From contig CAJUTC010000012.1 of the NCBI GenBank assembly GCA_910589195.1, positions 10,061-74,060 of the forward strand: a DNA stretch of 64,000 nucleotides. The letters run 5' to 3'. Below are positions 8,064 through 16,379 of this stretch, one piece after another; the first letter of the stretch is position 1; the number at the start of each line of letters is the position of its first letter. Under the pieces are notes generated by a model. It was not told where the DNA came from and did no database searches. It was given only the letters and a program-made list of their open reading frames with translations. This stretch comes from an uncultured Lachnospiraceae bacterium (GTDB taxonomy: Bacteria; Bacillota; Clostridia; Lachnospirales; Lachnospiraceae). A program made the position numbers and the translations under genes.

Positions 8064-9674
8064 ATGAACCGAATTGTATTATCTGTGCCGGCACTCCTCC
8101 CCTTGCTAGGAGGCATGGTGCTGCTTTTGGCCAGTTTGTTTGGGCCATGGGCCGGAAAAATCAGAAAGGCCAGGCATCTATCCTGGTATGTGGAGGGCAT
8201 TACCCTTCTTAACAGCATGGTGCTTTGGGGTCTGATTGCCTTTGCCGGGAAAGAGGACAGCTTTGTGCTGTTCCGCCTTTTCGGAGAGCTTAAGGTAATG
8301 TTTTGCCTTGATTCAATGGGGAAAGTGTTTGGGGGCCTGATCAGCCTGCTGTGGCCGTTGGCCGTTTTATATTCCTTTGAGTATATGCGGGGAGAACCCA
8401 GACAGGCCACATTTTTTTCCTACTACCTGATGACATACGGTGTTACGGCAGGGATTGCCCTTTCCGGAAATTTAATGACACTGTATCTGTTTTACGAGCT
8501 TTTGACCCTGGCAACTTTTCCACTGGTTCTGTTCCCTTTGACGAAGGAGGCGGTAAGAGCCAGCCGGAAATACTTATATTACTCCATCGGAGGGGCAGCG
8601 TTTGCCTTTTTGGGTCTGGTGTTCGTCCTCAGCTTTTCTTTCACTGGAAATACCCAGTTCCTTCCAGGAGGGATTTTGGATCCGGCTGCGTCAGAAAGCA
8701 GAAAAAATACATTGCTATTTATTTATGTGCTGGCCTTTTTTGGATTTGGCGTCAAAGCAGTGGTATTCCCCTGCCATAGATGGCTTCCTTTGGCTACGGT
8801 GGCCCCTACCCCGGTTACAGCGCTGCTTCATGCCGTTGCCGTTGTAAAATCAGGGGCGTTTGCTATCCTGCGGCTCACATATTTCAGCTTTGGGGTTTCC
8901 TTTTTAAAGGGAAGCTGGGCCCAGTGGGTGATCATGGCGGCGGCAATGGTCACGATCCTTTATGGATCTACCATGGCTGTGCGGGAGGTTCACTGGAAGC
9001 GGCGCCTGGCTTATTCAACCATCAGCAACTTATCCTATATACTACTCGGTGCCTCCATGTTAAGCCCCGCAGGTTTGACGGCGGCCTTAAGCCATATGGT
9101 AGTCCACGCCTTTATGAAAATCAGTTCATTCTTTTGCGCCGGGTCAGTGATGCACCAAACAGGAAAAACTTATATTTATGAGCTGGATGGGCTGGGAAGG
9201 AAAATGCCAATTACATTTGGGTGCCTGACAGCGGCCAGTTTATCACTGATAGGGATTCCGCTGTTTGCGGGCTTTATCAGCAAGTGGAATCTGGCAAATG
9301 CCGCGTTTCTCCAGGGAGTGGAGATGGCAGGGAACGGAAAGATGTGGATCTTCTGCTTTGGGGCAGTGGCTGTTCTTTTATATTCAGCCTTTATGACAGC
9401 TATCTATATGTTGAGCGTCCTGGTTCGTGCCTATGCGCCAGTGGAAAAGCCAGACAGCAGGGCGGGTATGAAAGCCAGTACAGCCAGGGCAGACCGGGCA
9501 GAGGGAATGGGCAAGGCTCAGACAGCCAATCCGGAAAAGAAAACAGCGTCAGGTGATCCTGGATGGAGGATGTTAGTCCCGCTTCTTGTATTTACAGCTG
9601 TGATTATAGGCCTTGGCCTTCATTCTCAGCCATTAATGGAGTTTTTAGCTGGAATAGGAGGTGATGTGGCGTGA
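8064..9674 (+). CDS. Antiporter-like subunit 3 (NuoL/M family)
   Basis: The product has 536 residues; ATG 8064 lies behind TAGGAGGA, 11 bp after the previous stop. Glu145 (FYELLT), Lys231 (GVKAVVFPCHRWLP), Lys262, His348/Lys352 (VHAFMK) and Lys407 (AGFISK) match functional antiporter subunits. The helix-7/8 segment (PLATVAPTPVTALLHAVA) differs from the more usual TAHPVAPAPASALLS of its neighbours, so it is a distinct paralog and not a recent copy. A polar insert of about 45 residues lies near the C-terminus before the final helix. Confidence 0.88.
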   Translation: MNRIVLSVPALLPLLGGMVLLLASLFGPWAGKIRKARHLSWYVEGITLLNSMVLWGLIAFAGKEDSFVLFRLFGELKVMFCLDSMGKVFGGLISLLWPLAVLYSFEYMRGEPRQATFFSYYLMTYGVTAGIALSGNLMTLYLFYELLTLATFPLVLFPLTKEAVRASRKYLYYSIGGAAFAFLGLVFVLSFSFTGNTQFLPGGILDPAASESRKNTLLFIYVLAFFGFGVKAVVFPCHRWLPLATVAPTPVTALLHAVAVVKSGAFAILRLTYFSFGVSFLKGSWAQWVIMAAAMVTILYGSTMAVREVHWKRRLAYSTISNLSYILLGASMLSPAGLTAALSHMVVHAFMKISSFFCAGSVMHQTGKTYIYELDGLGRKMPITFGCLTAASLSLIGIPLFAGFISKWNLANAAFLQGVEMAGNGKMWIFCFGAVAVLLYSAFMTAIYMLSVLVRAYAPVEKPDSRAGMKASTARADRAEGMGKAQTANPEKKTASGDPGWRMLVPLLVFTAVIIGLGLHSQPLMEFLAGIGGDVA

Positions 9675-11821
9675 ACGTCTGGACGGATATTTGGATCCCT
9701 GGTTTCTGTGGGCTTGGTCTGCATTTAAAACTAGATGGCTTTCGGCTGGTTTATGTAGCCATGGCAATATTGATGTGGGCAGTCAGCGGGGTATTTTCCA
9801 CAGAATACATGGCTCATTACCAAAACAAAAAGCAGTATTATCTTTTTTTCGGGCTCACCTTTCTGGCTACAGTCGGGGTGTTTTTATCAGCGGATTTATA
9901 TACCACATTTCTCTTTTTTGAGATGATGTCATTTACTTCTTTTGTATGGGTAATTTTTGATCAGAAAAAAGAGGCGATTTCGGCAGCGAAAACGTATCTG
10001 GCCGTGGCCATTATCGGCGGTCTGGTCATGCTAATGGGGCTGTTTCTTCTATACGATTTGCTTGGAACGTTAGAGATCGAGGAGCTTTTGGCAGCGGCTG
10101 GAATGGCCGTAGCAGAGGGAAAGAAGGCACGGCTGTATGGGGCAGGCGGGCTGCTGCTGTTTGGCTTTGGGGCAAAGGCAGGCTGCTTTCCCCTCCATAT
10201 CTGGCTGCCAAAGGCGCATCCGGTGGCTCCGGCTCCTGCCAGCGCCCTGCTTTCAGGGATTCTGACGAAAACAGGGGTGTTTGGCATTATTGTAGTATCC
10301 TGCCAGATATTCGGATTTGACAGAGCCTGGGGTCTTTTAATCACGGTACTTGGACTGATTACCATGTTTTTAGGCGCTTTGCTGGCCATGTTTTCCATCA
10401 ATTTAAAGCGTACCCTGGCCTGTTCTTCCGTTTCCCAGATTGGATTTATCATGACCGGGATTGGAATGTGCGGGATGCTTTCGGCGGCAGGGGGAAACCC
10501 TTCGATTGCAGCAAGGGGGGCGTTTCTCCATATGGTGAACCATTCTTTGTTTAAGTTGGTTTTGTTTTTATGCGCCGGAGCCATTTTTATGAACCTTCAT
10601 CAGCTTGATTTAAATGAAATCCAGGGCTACGGAAGGAAACGGCCTGTGCTTGCCGCCTGCTTCCTGGCAGGTGCCTTAGGGATCAGTGGCGTTCCGCTAT
10701 GGAGCGGCTATATCAGCAAAACGCTGCTCCATGAAAGCATTGTGGAGTATCGGGAACTGATAGCAAAAGGGGCTGTGGATCTTACATTTAGCGCAAGGAC
10801 AGCGGGAACAGGGGCAGTTGTCCGGGTTTTGGCAGAAGCGGGAGCAGAGAGTGTTTCAAGAATAGAATGGACAGAATTTATGGCGATTAACCCCTGGTTT
10901 TGGCTGGCAGTGGAATGGATATTTTTAATTACCGGCGGAATGACAGTTTCCTATATGTTGAAGCTGTTTGTTGCCATATTCGTAGAAAAGCATCCTAAGA
11001 GGCAGAAGGAATTTGACGCTTCTGCCGGCGGTTTTATGAAAAATAGCAGCAGTTTGGCTCTTGGGATTCCGGCAGTTATTATTACGATTATGGGGTTATT
11101 CCCCGCTTGGGCCATGGATCGGATTGCGGATATGGGACAGGGATTTTTCGGCGTCATAGGAATGGCTCACAACGTTCATTATTTTTCGCTGGGAAACATA
11201 AAAGGAAGTGTGTTGTCCATAGGAATTGGGATTTTTCTGTACGTTGTGGTGATACGCAGACTTTTAGCAAATCCAGTAGGAGAGGGAAGGGAAAAAAGGC
11301 TGGAATACCAGGACAGATGGCCGGTTGGCCTTGATTTAGAAATGTTGATTTATCGCCCTATCTTGCTTGTGTTCCTTCCAGGCGTATGGGGGTCTGTGTT
11401 TGGATTTCTTGACAGAAATCTGATTCCGGTTGTGCTTTCCATATTTTTCGCAGCGTCTTCTCTGGTTTGCAGAACCATGGATCATTTGGCTGATTGGATG
11501 GTCGTATTGGCCAGACAGACTACTCACAGGCAGCTTAAGGAGAAGAGGGAACAAAAAGAAAAAGATCGGCTGGCCAAGTGGATTGGAACTTGTCTTGATT
11601 ATCTGCCAAAGGGAATGGCGGATAAGAGGCAGGAAAGGAAAAAACGGATCCGGCAAGGTCAGCTCTATTCGGATCGGGTGCTTTGGCTGATGCAGAAAGA
11701 AGAAGAACTTTTAAGAACCGGCCATATGGTGGAGGAAAGTTTTTCCTTTGGCCTGATGCTGTTTTGCATTGGTCTTTGCCTGACACTGGGATATCTTCTG
11801 TTTGAATTTTTTGCAGGATAA
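9671..11821 (+). CDS. Antiporter-like subunit 4, large (NuoL-like)
   Basis: The product has 716 residues. GTG 9671 overlaps the previous stop (GTGA) and follows GGAGGTGATG. The antiporter domain covers about residues 1-500 with Glu84 (FFEMM), Lys169 (GAKAGCFPLHIWLP), Lys200 (GILTKTG), the NHSLFK motif and SGYISK. Two or more extra C-terminal helices and a charged stretch (about 600-690, rich in Lys/Arg/Glu) follow. The length and extra helices recall NuoL or the N-terminal part of MrpA. It is the last gene of the operon. Confidence 0.88.
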   Translation: MNVWTDIWIPGFCGLGLHLKLDGFRLVYVAMAILMWAVSGVFSTEYMAHYQNKKQYYLFFGLTFLATVGVFLSADLYTTFLFFEMMSFTSFVWVIFDQKKEAISAAKTYLAVAIIGGLVMLMGLFLLYDLLGTLEIEELLAAAGMAVAEGKKARLYGAGGLLLFGFGAKAGCFPLHIWLPKAHPVAPAPASALLSGILTKTGVFGIIVVSCQIFGFDRAWGLLITVLGLITMFLGALLAMFSINLKRTLACSSVSQIGFIMTGIGMCGMLSAAGGNPSIAARGAFLHMVNHSLFKLVLFLCAGAIFMNLHQLDLNEIQGYGRKRPVLAACFLAGALGISGVPLWSGYISKTLLHESIVEYRELIAKGAVDLTFSARTAGTGAVVRVLAEAGAESVSRIEWTEFMAINPWFWLAVEWIFLITGGMTVSYMLKLFVAIFVEKHPKRQKEFDASAGGFMKNSSSLALGIPAVIITIMGLFPAWAMDRIADMGQGFFGVIGMAHNVHYFSLGNIKGSVLSIGIGIFLYVVVIRRLLANPVGEGREKRLEYQDRWPVGLDLEMLIYRPILLVFLPGVWGSVFGFLDRNLIPVVLSIFFAASSLVCRTMDHLADWMVVLARQTTHRQLKEKREQKEKDRLAKWIGTCLDYLPKGMADKRQERKKRIRQGQLYSDRVLWLMQKEEELLRTGHMVEESFSFGLMLFCIGLCLTLGYLLFEFFAG

Positions 11822-11833
11822 GAGGAGGGGATT

Positions 11834-11863
11834 TTGTGGGCGTCCCGGTGACAGCGCCCACAA
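11834..11863 (+). other. Hairpin downstream of the Mrp operon
   Basis: TTGTGGGCG and CGCCCACAA form a perfect 9-bp stem around a 12-nt loop. There is no T-tract, so it may be a weak terminator, an mRNA-stabilising hairpin or an operator for the next gene. The rest of 11822-12051 shows no gene. Confidence 0.5.
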
Positions 11864-12051
11864 TATTAGCCCTTCCCGTTGGTTGCTCATTAAAATGGAA
11901 CGACTTTAGAGGGAGGGTCTTTCTATGGATGGCATGAGCGGATAGAACAAGGTGTTTTTTGAAGATCAAAAGAAAAGGGTCTGGAAAAGAGTCTGGAATG
12001 CGCGGATGTGCCGCCAAAGCTTACGGCTAAGGTGTGAGAGGATGTATGGAT

Positions 12052-12882
12052 ATGGAGAAACGAGATAATCGGAAAAAACGTGAGAGTAAGAAGGCCTGGG
12101 TGAGGCCGACTGTTAAGCCTGCTATTCTGGTTCTGCTGGCCGCTATGCTCCTGTGCGCAGTGTTAGCGGGTCTGCTCTGGCGGAAACGGCATGGGACGGA
12201 TGAGGGGGTGGCGATCCGACCAGAGAGAGAGCATCCGGCGGGACTCGTGCAGACCTATTGCCAGAAAGATGAGCGATGGGCGGAGGATAAGCTGGGAAAA
12301 TCCGTCTACCGGATGGGGGGTTCTGGCTGCCTGACCAGTTGCATCGCTTCGGCGCTGTCCACACAAGCGGCTGTAGGCAATAGGGGTAAGGCTACGAGCA
12401 ATAAGAGCCAGGATATGGCCGATAGGGACAAAGCTCTGGTTGAACAGGGTGAAATTATGACGGATATCAGCGGGGCGGTTGATATAAGTAAGGCTGTAAC
12501 AGACACAGGCCAGACCACGTCAGGTATGAATAAGCTCATGACTGCCGGGGAGCTGAACCGAATTTTCAGCGAATGCCAGGTCTACAATGAACAGGGAGAT
12601 ATCGTCTGGGGGCGGATCGAGGAGATCATGCCAGAGGTGGGGGTCTTGGTAGCAGCTTCTGTGGATGGGAAACAGATCGAGGCGCTTTTGGATGAAGGAA
12701 TGTATCCGATCGTGAAAGTGAAGGTGGGCGGATATGGCGCGGCCCATTGGGTGTTGATCGTGGGGAGTGATGGAGAAGAGTATCTGTGTATGGATCCGCT
12801 CAAGGAGGATGGAGCTCTGGTGCCCTTAAGCAGGCATGGCGGGGTAGTGTACCGGATGCGGTGTGTGTATTGGGTAGACTGA
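12052..12882 (+). CDS. Membrane-anchored C39-like (papain-fold) protein
   Basis: The product has 276 residues: a basic N-terminus, one membrane helix (about 24-44), then an extracytoplasmic Peptidase_C39_2-like domain. Candidate catalytic residues are Cys93 (GGSGCLTSC), His232 (GAAHWVLIVG) and Asp248 (CMDPL). Between the Cys-bearing helix and the next conserved segment (MTAGELNRIF) lies a polar, low-complexity insertion, about residues 107-160, absent from usual family members. The start at ATG 12052 is favoured by GAGAGGA 9 nt upstream; GTG 12034 and ATG 12046 are alternatives. Family members cleave or bind wall-associated peptides; the substrate here is unknown. Confidence 0.75.
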   Translation: MEKRDNRKKRESKKAWVRPTVKPAILVLLAAMLLCAVLAGLLWRKRHGTDEGVAIRPEREHPAGLVQTYCQKDERWAEDKLGKSVYRMGGSGCLTSCIASALSTQAAVGNRGKATSNKSQDMADRDKALVEQGEIMTDISGAVDISKAVTDTGQTTSGMNKLMTAGELNRIFSECQVYNEQGDIVWGRIEEIMPEVGVLVAASVDGKQIEALLDEGMYPIVKVKVGGYGAAHWVLIVGSDGEEYLCMDPLKEDGALVPLSRHGGVVYRMRCVYWVD

Positions 12883-13115
12883 GGTAACCGTTCAGACCCT
12901 TCTAAAAATATGACGAATGTTTGGAGGCATCCTATCGGTTTGCAAGTGATTGGCCCGCAAGTGGATAATGTTCCAAGTCCGGGATTTTTTAGGCTATTGC
13001 GGATGACGAATCGTAAGAAGGCTTTGTTTTTCGCCGGAGCAGCTTGAATGGTACTCCTCATGACAGGAATGATTCCAATTATAATGCGATTATTTTGTGG
13101 CTTTTCTAAAAAATA

Positions 13116-13144
13116 TTGACGGATTTCCAAAGTTGTGGTATAGT
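13116..13144 (+). promoter_or_regulatory. Promoter of rpmG-secE-nusG-rplKA
   Basis: TTGACG and TATAGT lie 17 bp apart. The transcript leader contains a hairpin (GGTCTTTT with AAAAGACC, 13168-13202) before rpmG. The upstream stretch 12883-13110 holds no gene that I can support. Confidence 0.8.
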
Positions 13145-13238
13145 AGACGGGCGAATGGAAGAAATAAGGTCTTTTTTTTATGCCCAAATGAATGAAAAGA
13201 CCGACCTAAAAACGATAATTTAAGTGGAGGTGGAAGTC

Positions 13239-13388
13239 GTGCGCACGAAAATTACACTGGCATGTACGGAATGTAAGCAACGCAATTATAACATGACTAA
13301 GGATAAGAAAGCTCATCCTGACAGAATGGAAACAAAGAAGTATTGCAGATTCTGCAAAAGACACACTTTGCACAAGGAAACTAAGTAA
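13239..13388 (+). CDS. rpmG: 50S ribosomal protein L33
   Basis: This short gene encodes 49 residues from a GTG start behind GGAGGTGG. The protein carries two CxxC pairs (CTEC; CRFC), so it is the zinc-ribbon form of L33, and the KHTLHKETK-like end (RHTLHKETK) is typical. It heads the secE-nusG operon, the usual order in Firmicutes. Confidence 0.95.
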   Translation: MRTKITLACTECKQRNYNMTKDKKAHPDRMETKKYCRFCKRHTLHKETK

Positions 13389-13429
13389 TATCTGGCTGAT
13401 ATTGCCGTTTAAGTAAAGGATGTGAAACT

Positions 13430-13633
13430 ATGGCAGACGCAAATGCGGAGAAGGCTCCAAAAATTAGCTTTTGGAAAGGCTTAAAAGCTGAATTCAACAA
13501 AATAGTCTGGCCGGAAAAGGACACGGTATCCAAGCAGACAGTGGTGGTGTTAACCGTATCACTGGCGTTAGGTGCGCTGATCGGCGTCCTGGACATGATT
13601 TTCAAGTTTGGAATTAATCTTATCATTTCATAA
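13430..13633 (+). CDS. secE: Preprotein translocase subunit SecE
   Basis: The product has 67 residues with a single C-terminal membrane helix and the SecE signature FNKIVWPEKDTV just before it. It clamps SecY in the protein-conducting channel. It lies between rpmG and nusG, with short spacers and no internal promoter seen. Confidence 0.96.
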   Translation: MADANAEKAPKISFWKGLKAEFNKIVWPEKDTVSKQTVVVLTVSLALGALIGVLDMIFKFGINLIIS

Positions 13634-13649
13634 GGGCAAAGGTGAAGAT

Positions 13650-14174
13650 ATGTCAGAAGCGAATTGGTATGTAGTCCATACCTACTCAGGCTATGAAAAC
13701 AAAGTAAAGGTTGATCTTGAAAAAACCATCGAAAACCGGAATTTACAGGATCAGATCCTGGAAGTTTCTGTTCCGATGCTGGCAGTGACCGAGTTAAAGA
13801 ACGGCCTGGAGAAGCAGGCGGATAAGAAGATGTTTCCTGGCTATGTGCTGGTAAAGATGGTAATGAACCAGGATACCTGGTATGTGGTGCGGAACACCAG
13901 AGGCGTAACCGGTTTCGTAGGGCCTGGTTCCGAGCCCACTCCTTTAAGCGAAGAAGAGATGATGAATCTGGGCTTCCAGGAGATGAGCGAGCCAGAGCTG
14001 GTAATTGATTTTGAAGTGGGAGATATGATTACCGTAACGGGAGATGTTTGGAACGGTACGGTAGCTGCAATTAAATCAATTAACGAAAGTAAGAGAACCG
14101 TCACCATTGAGGTTGAGCTTCTTGGCCGGACTACGCCCTGTGAATTAAGCTTTGACGCAGTAAAAAAGATATAG
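13650..14174 (+). CDS. nusG: Transcription termination/antitermination factor NusG
   Basis: The product has 174 residues from ATG 13650, preceded by AAAGGTGAAG. The N-terminal NGN domain (NWYVVHTYSGYENKVK; FPGYVLVKM; RGVTGFVG) is followed by the KOW domain (EVGDMITVTGDVWNGTVAAI). It binds RNA polymerase and influences pausing and coupling to ribosomes. Confidence 0.97.
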   Translation: MSEANWYVVHTYSGYENKVKVDLEKTIENRNLQDQILEVSVPMLAVTELKNGLEKQADKKMFPGYVLVKMVMNQDTWYVVRNTRGVTGFVGPGSEPTPLSEEEMMNLGFQEMSEPELVIDFEVGDMITVTGDVWNGTVAAIKSINESKRTVTIEVELLGRTTPCELSFDAVKKI

Positions 14175-14235
14175 TCCGGGTATGTGATGCCCGGATTAAG
14201 AAACGAGGAATCGGCTTTTCCTTTTCGGAAAAGCT
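14175..14235 (+). other. Two hairpins in the nusG-rplK spacer
   Basis: TCCGGG/CCCGGA (14175-14195, 9-nt loop) begins one base after the nusG stop. GGCTTTTCC/GGAAAAGCT (14213-14235, loop TTTTC) abuts the L1-type motif. Neither has a T-tract, so they look like processing or structural elements and not terminators. Confidence 0.6.
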
Positions 14236-14265
14236 GGTGGGAGGGAAATCCCCGACAATACCACA
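14236..14265 (+). promoter_or_regulatory. Ribosomal protein L1 leader motif upstream of rplK
   Basis: GTGG (14237-14240) pairs with CCAC (14261-14264), enclosing an asymmetric internal loop (GAG opposite GACAATA) and an inner GGG-AAAT-CCC hairpin. This GTGGGAG...ATACCAC arrangement copies the L1-binding helix of 23S rRNA (helices 76-77). L1 is known to repress its own operon by binding such mRNA mimics. It lies 20 bp before the rplK start and just before its ribosome site. Confidence 0.75.
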
Positions 14266-14285
14266 AAATTTAGGAGGTGCCTAAA

Positions 14286-14711
14286 ATGGCAAAGAAAGTA
14301 ACAGGTTATATCAAATTACAGATTCCTGCTGGTAAGGCAACACCAGCACCGCCAGTTGGTCCTGCTCTGGGTCAGCATGGTGTTAATATTGTTCAGTTTA
14401 CCAAAGAATTCAATGCTAGGACAGCCGATCAGGGCGATTTAATCATTCCTGTTGTGATTACTGTTTACGCAGACAGAAGCTTCAGCTTTATCACCAAGAC
14501 TCCGCCTGCTGCCGTTCTGTTAAAGAAGGCCTGCAAACTGAAATCCGGTTCCGCAGTTCCCAACAAAACAAAGGTAGCTACCATCAGCAAGGCTGAGCTG
14601 CAAAAGATTGCAGAGTTAAAGATGCCAGACTTAAATGCCGCGTCCGTAGAGGCTGCTATGAGCATGATTGCTGGTACAGCCAGAAGTATGGGTATCACGG
14701 TAGTTGACTAA
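14286..14711 (+). CDS. rplK: 50S ribosomal protein L11
   Basis: The product has 141 residues, the usual length. N-terminal KVTGYIKLQIPAGKATPAPPVGPALGQHGVNI and the C-terminal rRNA-binding domain (SMIAGTARSMGI) are typical. ATG 14286 follows TAGGAGG; the GTG at 14277 overlaps that site and is rejected as the start. L11 forms the GTPase-associated centre with the L10-L7/L12 stalk. Confidence 0.97.
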   Translation: MAKKVTGYIKLQIPAGKATPAPPVGPALGQHGVNIVQFTKEFNARTADQGDLIIPVVITVYADRSFSFITKTPPAAVLLKKACKLKSGSAVPNKTKVATISKAELQKIAELKMPDLNAASVEAAMSMIAGTARSMGITVVD

Positions 14712-14743
14712 CCATATCCATTTAGCTGATGAAACAAAAAAAC

Positions 14744-14773
14744 GTGGGAGGGACAATCCCCGACAACACCACA
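14744..14773 (+). promoter_or_regulatory. Second L1 leader motif, upstream of rplA
   Basis: This is a near copy of the motif before rplK: GTGGGAGGG, a 5-nt inner loop, then CCCCGACAACACCAC. The outer GTGG/CCAC helix is at 14744-14747 and 14769-14772. It touches the rplA ribosome site (AGGAGG), so L1 binding would block initiation at rplA directly. Confidence 0.75.
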
Positions 14774-14787
14774 GGAGGTTATTGATC

Positions 14788-15483
14788 ATGAAAAGAGGAA
14801 AGAGATACGTAGAAGCAGCAAAGACCGTAGATCGTATGGTTCAGTATGATGTTGCGGATGCGATTGCGTTAGTAAAGAAAAATGCTTCTGCTAAATTTGA
14901 TGAAACAGTTGAAGCTCATATTAGAACAGGATGTGATGGACGTCACGCGGACCAGCAGATCCGTGGCGCGGTTGTGCTGCCACATGGAACTGGTAAAACT
15001 GTTCGTATCTTAGTATTTGCCAAAGGGCCAAAGGCTGACGAAGCTGAGGCAGCAGGAGCTGATTTCGTAGGGGCAGAGGAATTAATTCCGAAGATCCAGA
15101 ATGAAGGCTGGTTGGATTTTGATGTAGTAGTTGCGACTCCTGACATGATGGGTGTAGTTGGCCGTTTGGGACGTATCTTAGGCCCCAAAGGCTTGATGCC
15201 AAACCCAAAGGCTGGCACGGTAACGATGGATGTTACTAAGGCAATTAACGATATTAAAGCTGGTAAGATCGAGTACCGTCTTGATAAGAATAATATTGTG
15301 CATGTACCGGTTGGAAAGGCTTCTTTTACGGAGGAGCAGTTAGCGGACAACTTCCAGACGCTTATGGACGCAATCATGAAGGCAAAGCCAAGCACAGTAA
15401 AAGGCGCTTATTTAAAGAGCGTTACCATGACTTCCACCATGGGACCAGGCGTGAAGCTGAATGTAGCGAAGCTGGTTAATTAG
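14788..15483 (+). CDS. rplA: 50S ribosomal protein L1
   Basis: The product has 231 residues from ATG 14788 behind AGGAGGTTATTG. It starts MKRGKRYVEAAKTVDR and keeps the L1 signature around GRLGRILGPKGLMPNPKAGT. L1 forms the mobile stalk at the E site and is a translational repressor of the L11-L1 operon; the two leader motifs here are its likely targets. Confidence 0.97.
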   Translation: MKRGKRYVEAAKTVDRMVQYDVADAIALVKKNASAKFDETVEAHIRTGCDGRHADQQIRGAVVLPHGTGKTVRILVFAKGPKADEAEAAGADFVGAEELIPKIQNEGWLDFDVVVATPDMMGVVGRLGRILGPKGLMPNPKAGTVTMDVTKAINDIKAGKIEYRLDKNNIVHVPVGKASFTEEQLADNFQTLMDAIMKAKPSTVKGAYLKSVTMTSTMGPGVKLNVAKLVN

Positions 15484-15537
15484 TGCGGTTTGGCAGTGAA
15501 TTTGTGATGGGCAAAAAATAGATGTTTGAGTAAATGG

Positions 15538-15578
15538 ATCCTGAATCATTTTGTGGGCAGAATGATTCAGGATTTTTG
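15538..15578 (+). terminator. Terminator after rplA
   Basis: A perfect 13-bp stem (ATCCTGAATCATT with AATGATTCAGGAT) with a 10-nt loop is followed by TTTTT. It ends the rpmG-rplA transcript. Confidence 0.92.
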
Positions 15579-15625
15579 TATTGTAGGGAAGCGAAGAATC
15601 TGCATGAAACAGCCCTAAAAAGTTA

Positions 15626-15654
15626 TTGACAACCTTTTTATTCTATGCTACACT
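15626..15654 (+). promoter_or_regulatory. Promoter of rplJ-rplL
   Basis: TTGACA and TACACT are separated by 17 bp immediately upstream of the L10 leader. Confidence 0.85.
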
Positions 15655-15663
15655 ACATTAGTA

Positions 15664-15786
15664 TTGACTGCCGAAGACAGCAGGTGCCGTAAGGCATAAG
15701 GTGAAACGCCTGCCGAGGAAATCTACAAAGCTCAAAAGAGAATTTTGTACAACCTTCCTGTCTTTGTGTCAGGGAGGTTTCTTTTT
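15664..15786 (+). ncRNA. L10 ribosomal leader with transcription attenuator
   Basis: The leader carries the conserved GCCGAAGACAGCAGGT...CGCCTGCCGAGG core of the L10-L12 binding RNA. It ends in an intrinsic terminator: AACCTTCCTG (15751-15760) pairs with CAGGGAGGTT (15770-15779) before TCTTTTT. Excess L10/L12 complex binding to such leaders is known to favour termination, so rplJ-rplL is probably autoregulated. Confidence 0.9.
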
Positions 15787-15821
15787 CGCAGTCTCCCAAT
15801 CTAATAAGGAGGTAAAGAATC

Positions 15822-16316
15822 ATGGCAAAAGTTGAATTAAAGCAGCCGGTTATTGACGAGATCGCCGGATTGCTGGACGGTGCGGCTTCTGCAGTAATCG
15901 TAGATTACCGTGGTTTAACTGTTGAGCAGGATACGATCTTGAGAAAACAGTTAAGAGAAGCAGGGATCACCTACAAAGTTTATAAGAATACTTTGATTCG
16001 GCGTGCTGCAGAGGGCACGGATTTTGCGGCGCTGGATCCGGATCTGGAAGGCCCAACTGCATTGGCTGTTTCCAAGACCGATGCAACTGCTCCGGCCAGG
16101 GTATTAGCAAAGTTTGCTAAGACAGCGGACAAACTGGAATTAAAGGCAGGTATCGTAGAAGGAACGTATTACGATGCCAAGGGAATCCAGGTTATCGCTA
16201 CTATCCCTTCCAGAGAAGAACTGCTTGGAAAGCTGCTTGGCAGCATCCAGTCCCCAATTACCAACTTTGCACGTGTGCTTAATCAGATTGCTGAGAGCAA
16301 GGGTGCGGAAGCGTAG
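15822..16316 (+). CDS. rplJ: 50S ribosomal protein L10
   Basis: The product has 164 residues behind AAGGAGG. VDYRGLTVEQDTILRKQLRE and YKVYKNTLIRRA are typical of L10, and the C-terminal helix that binds L12 dimers is present. It forms the base of the stalk. Confidence 0.96.
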   Translation: MAKVELKQPVIDEIAGLLDGAASAVIVDYRGLTVEQDTILRKQLREAGITYKVYKNTLIRRAAEGTDFAALDPDLEGPTALAVSKTDATAPARVLAKFAKTADKLELKAGIVEGTYYDAKGIQVIATIPSREELLGKLLGSIQSPITNFARVLNQIAESKGAEA

Positions 16317-16379
16317 TTTGCGGCGTTTCATACAAGAACGATTGAATCTAAATTAATAGGAAAACAGGAGGAAATTATA

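Noticed and set aside
1457..11821. Interpretation as part of a membrane-bound hydrogenase or complex I
   Set aside because: No iron-sulfur, nickel-iron or NADH-binding subunits are present, while MnhE/F/G-type subunits are.
12883..13110. Stretch before rpmG considered as a possible ncRNA
   Set aside because: It shows scattered repeats of GACGAAT and one string shared with 28.3 kb, but no convincing structure or gene.
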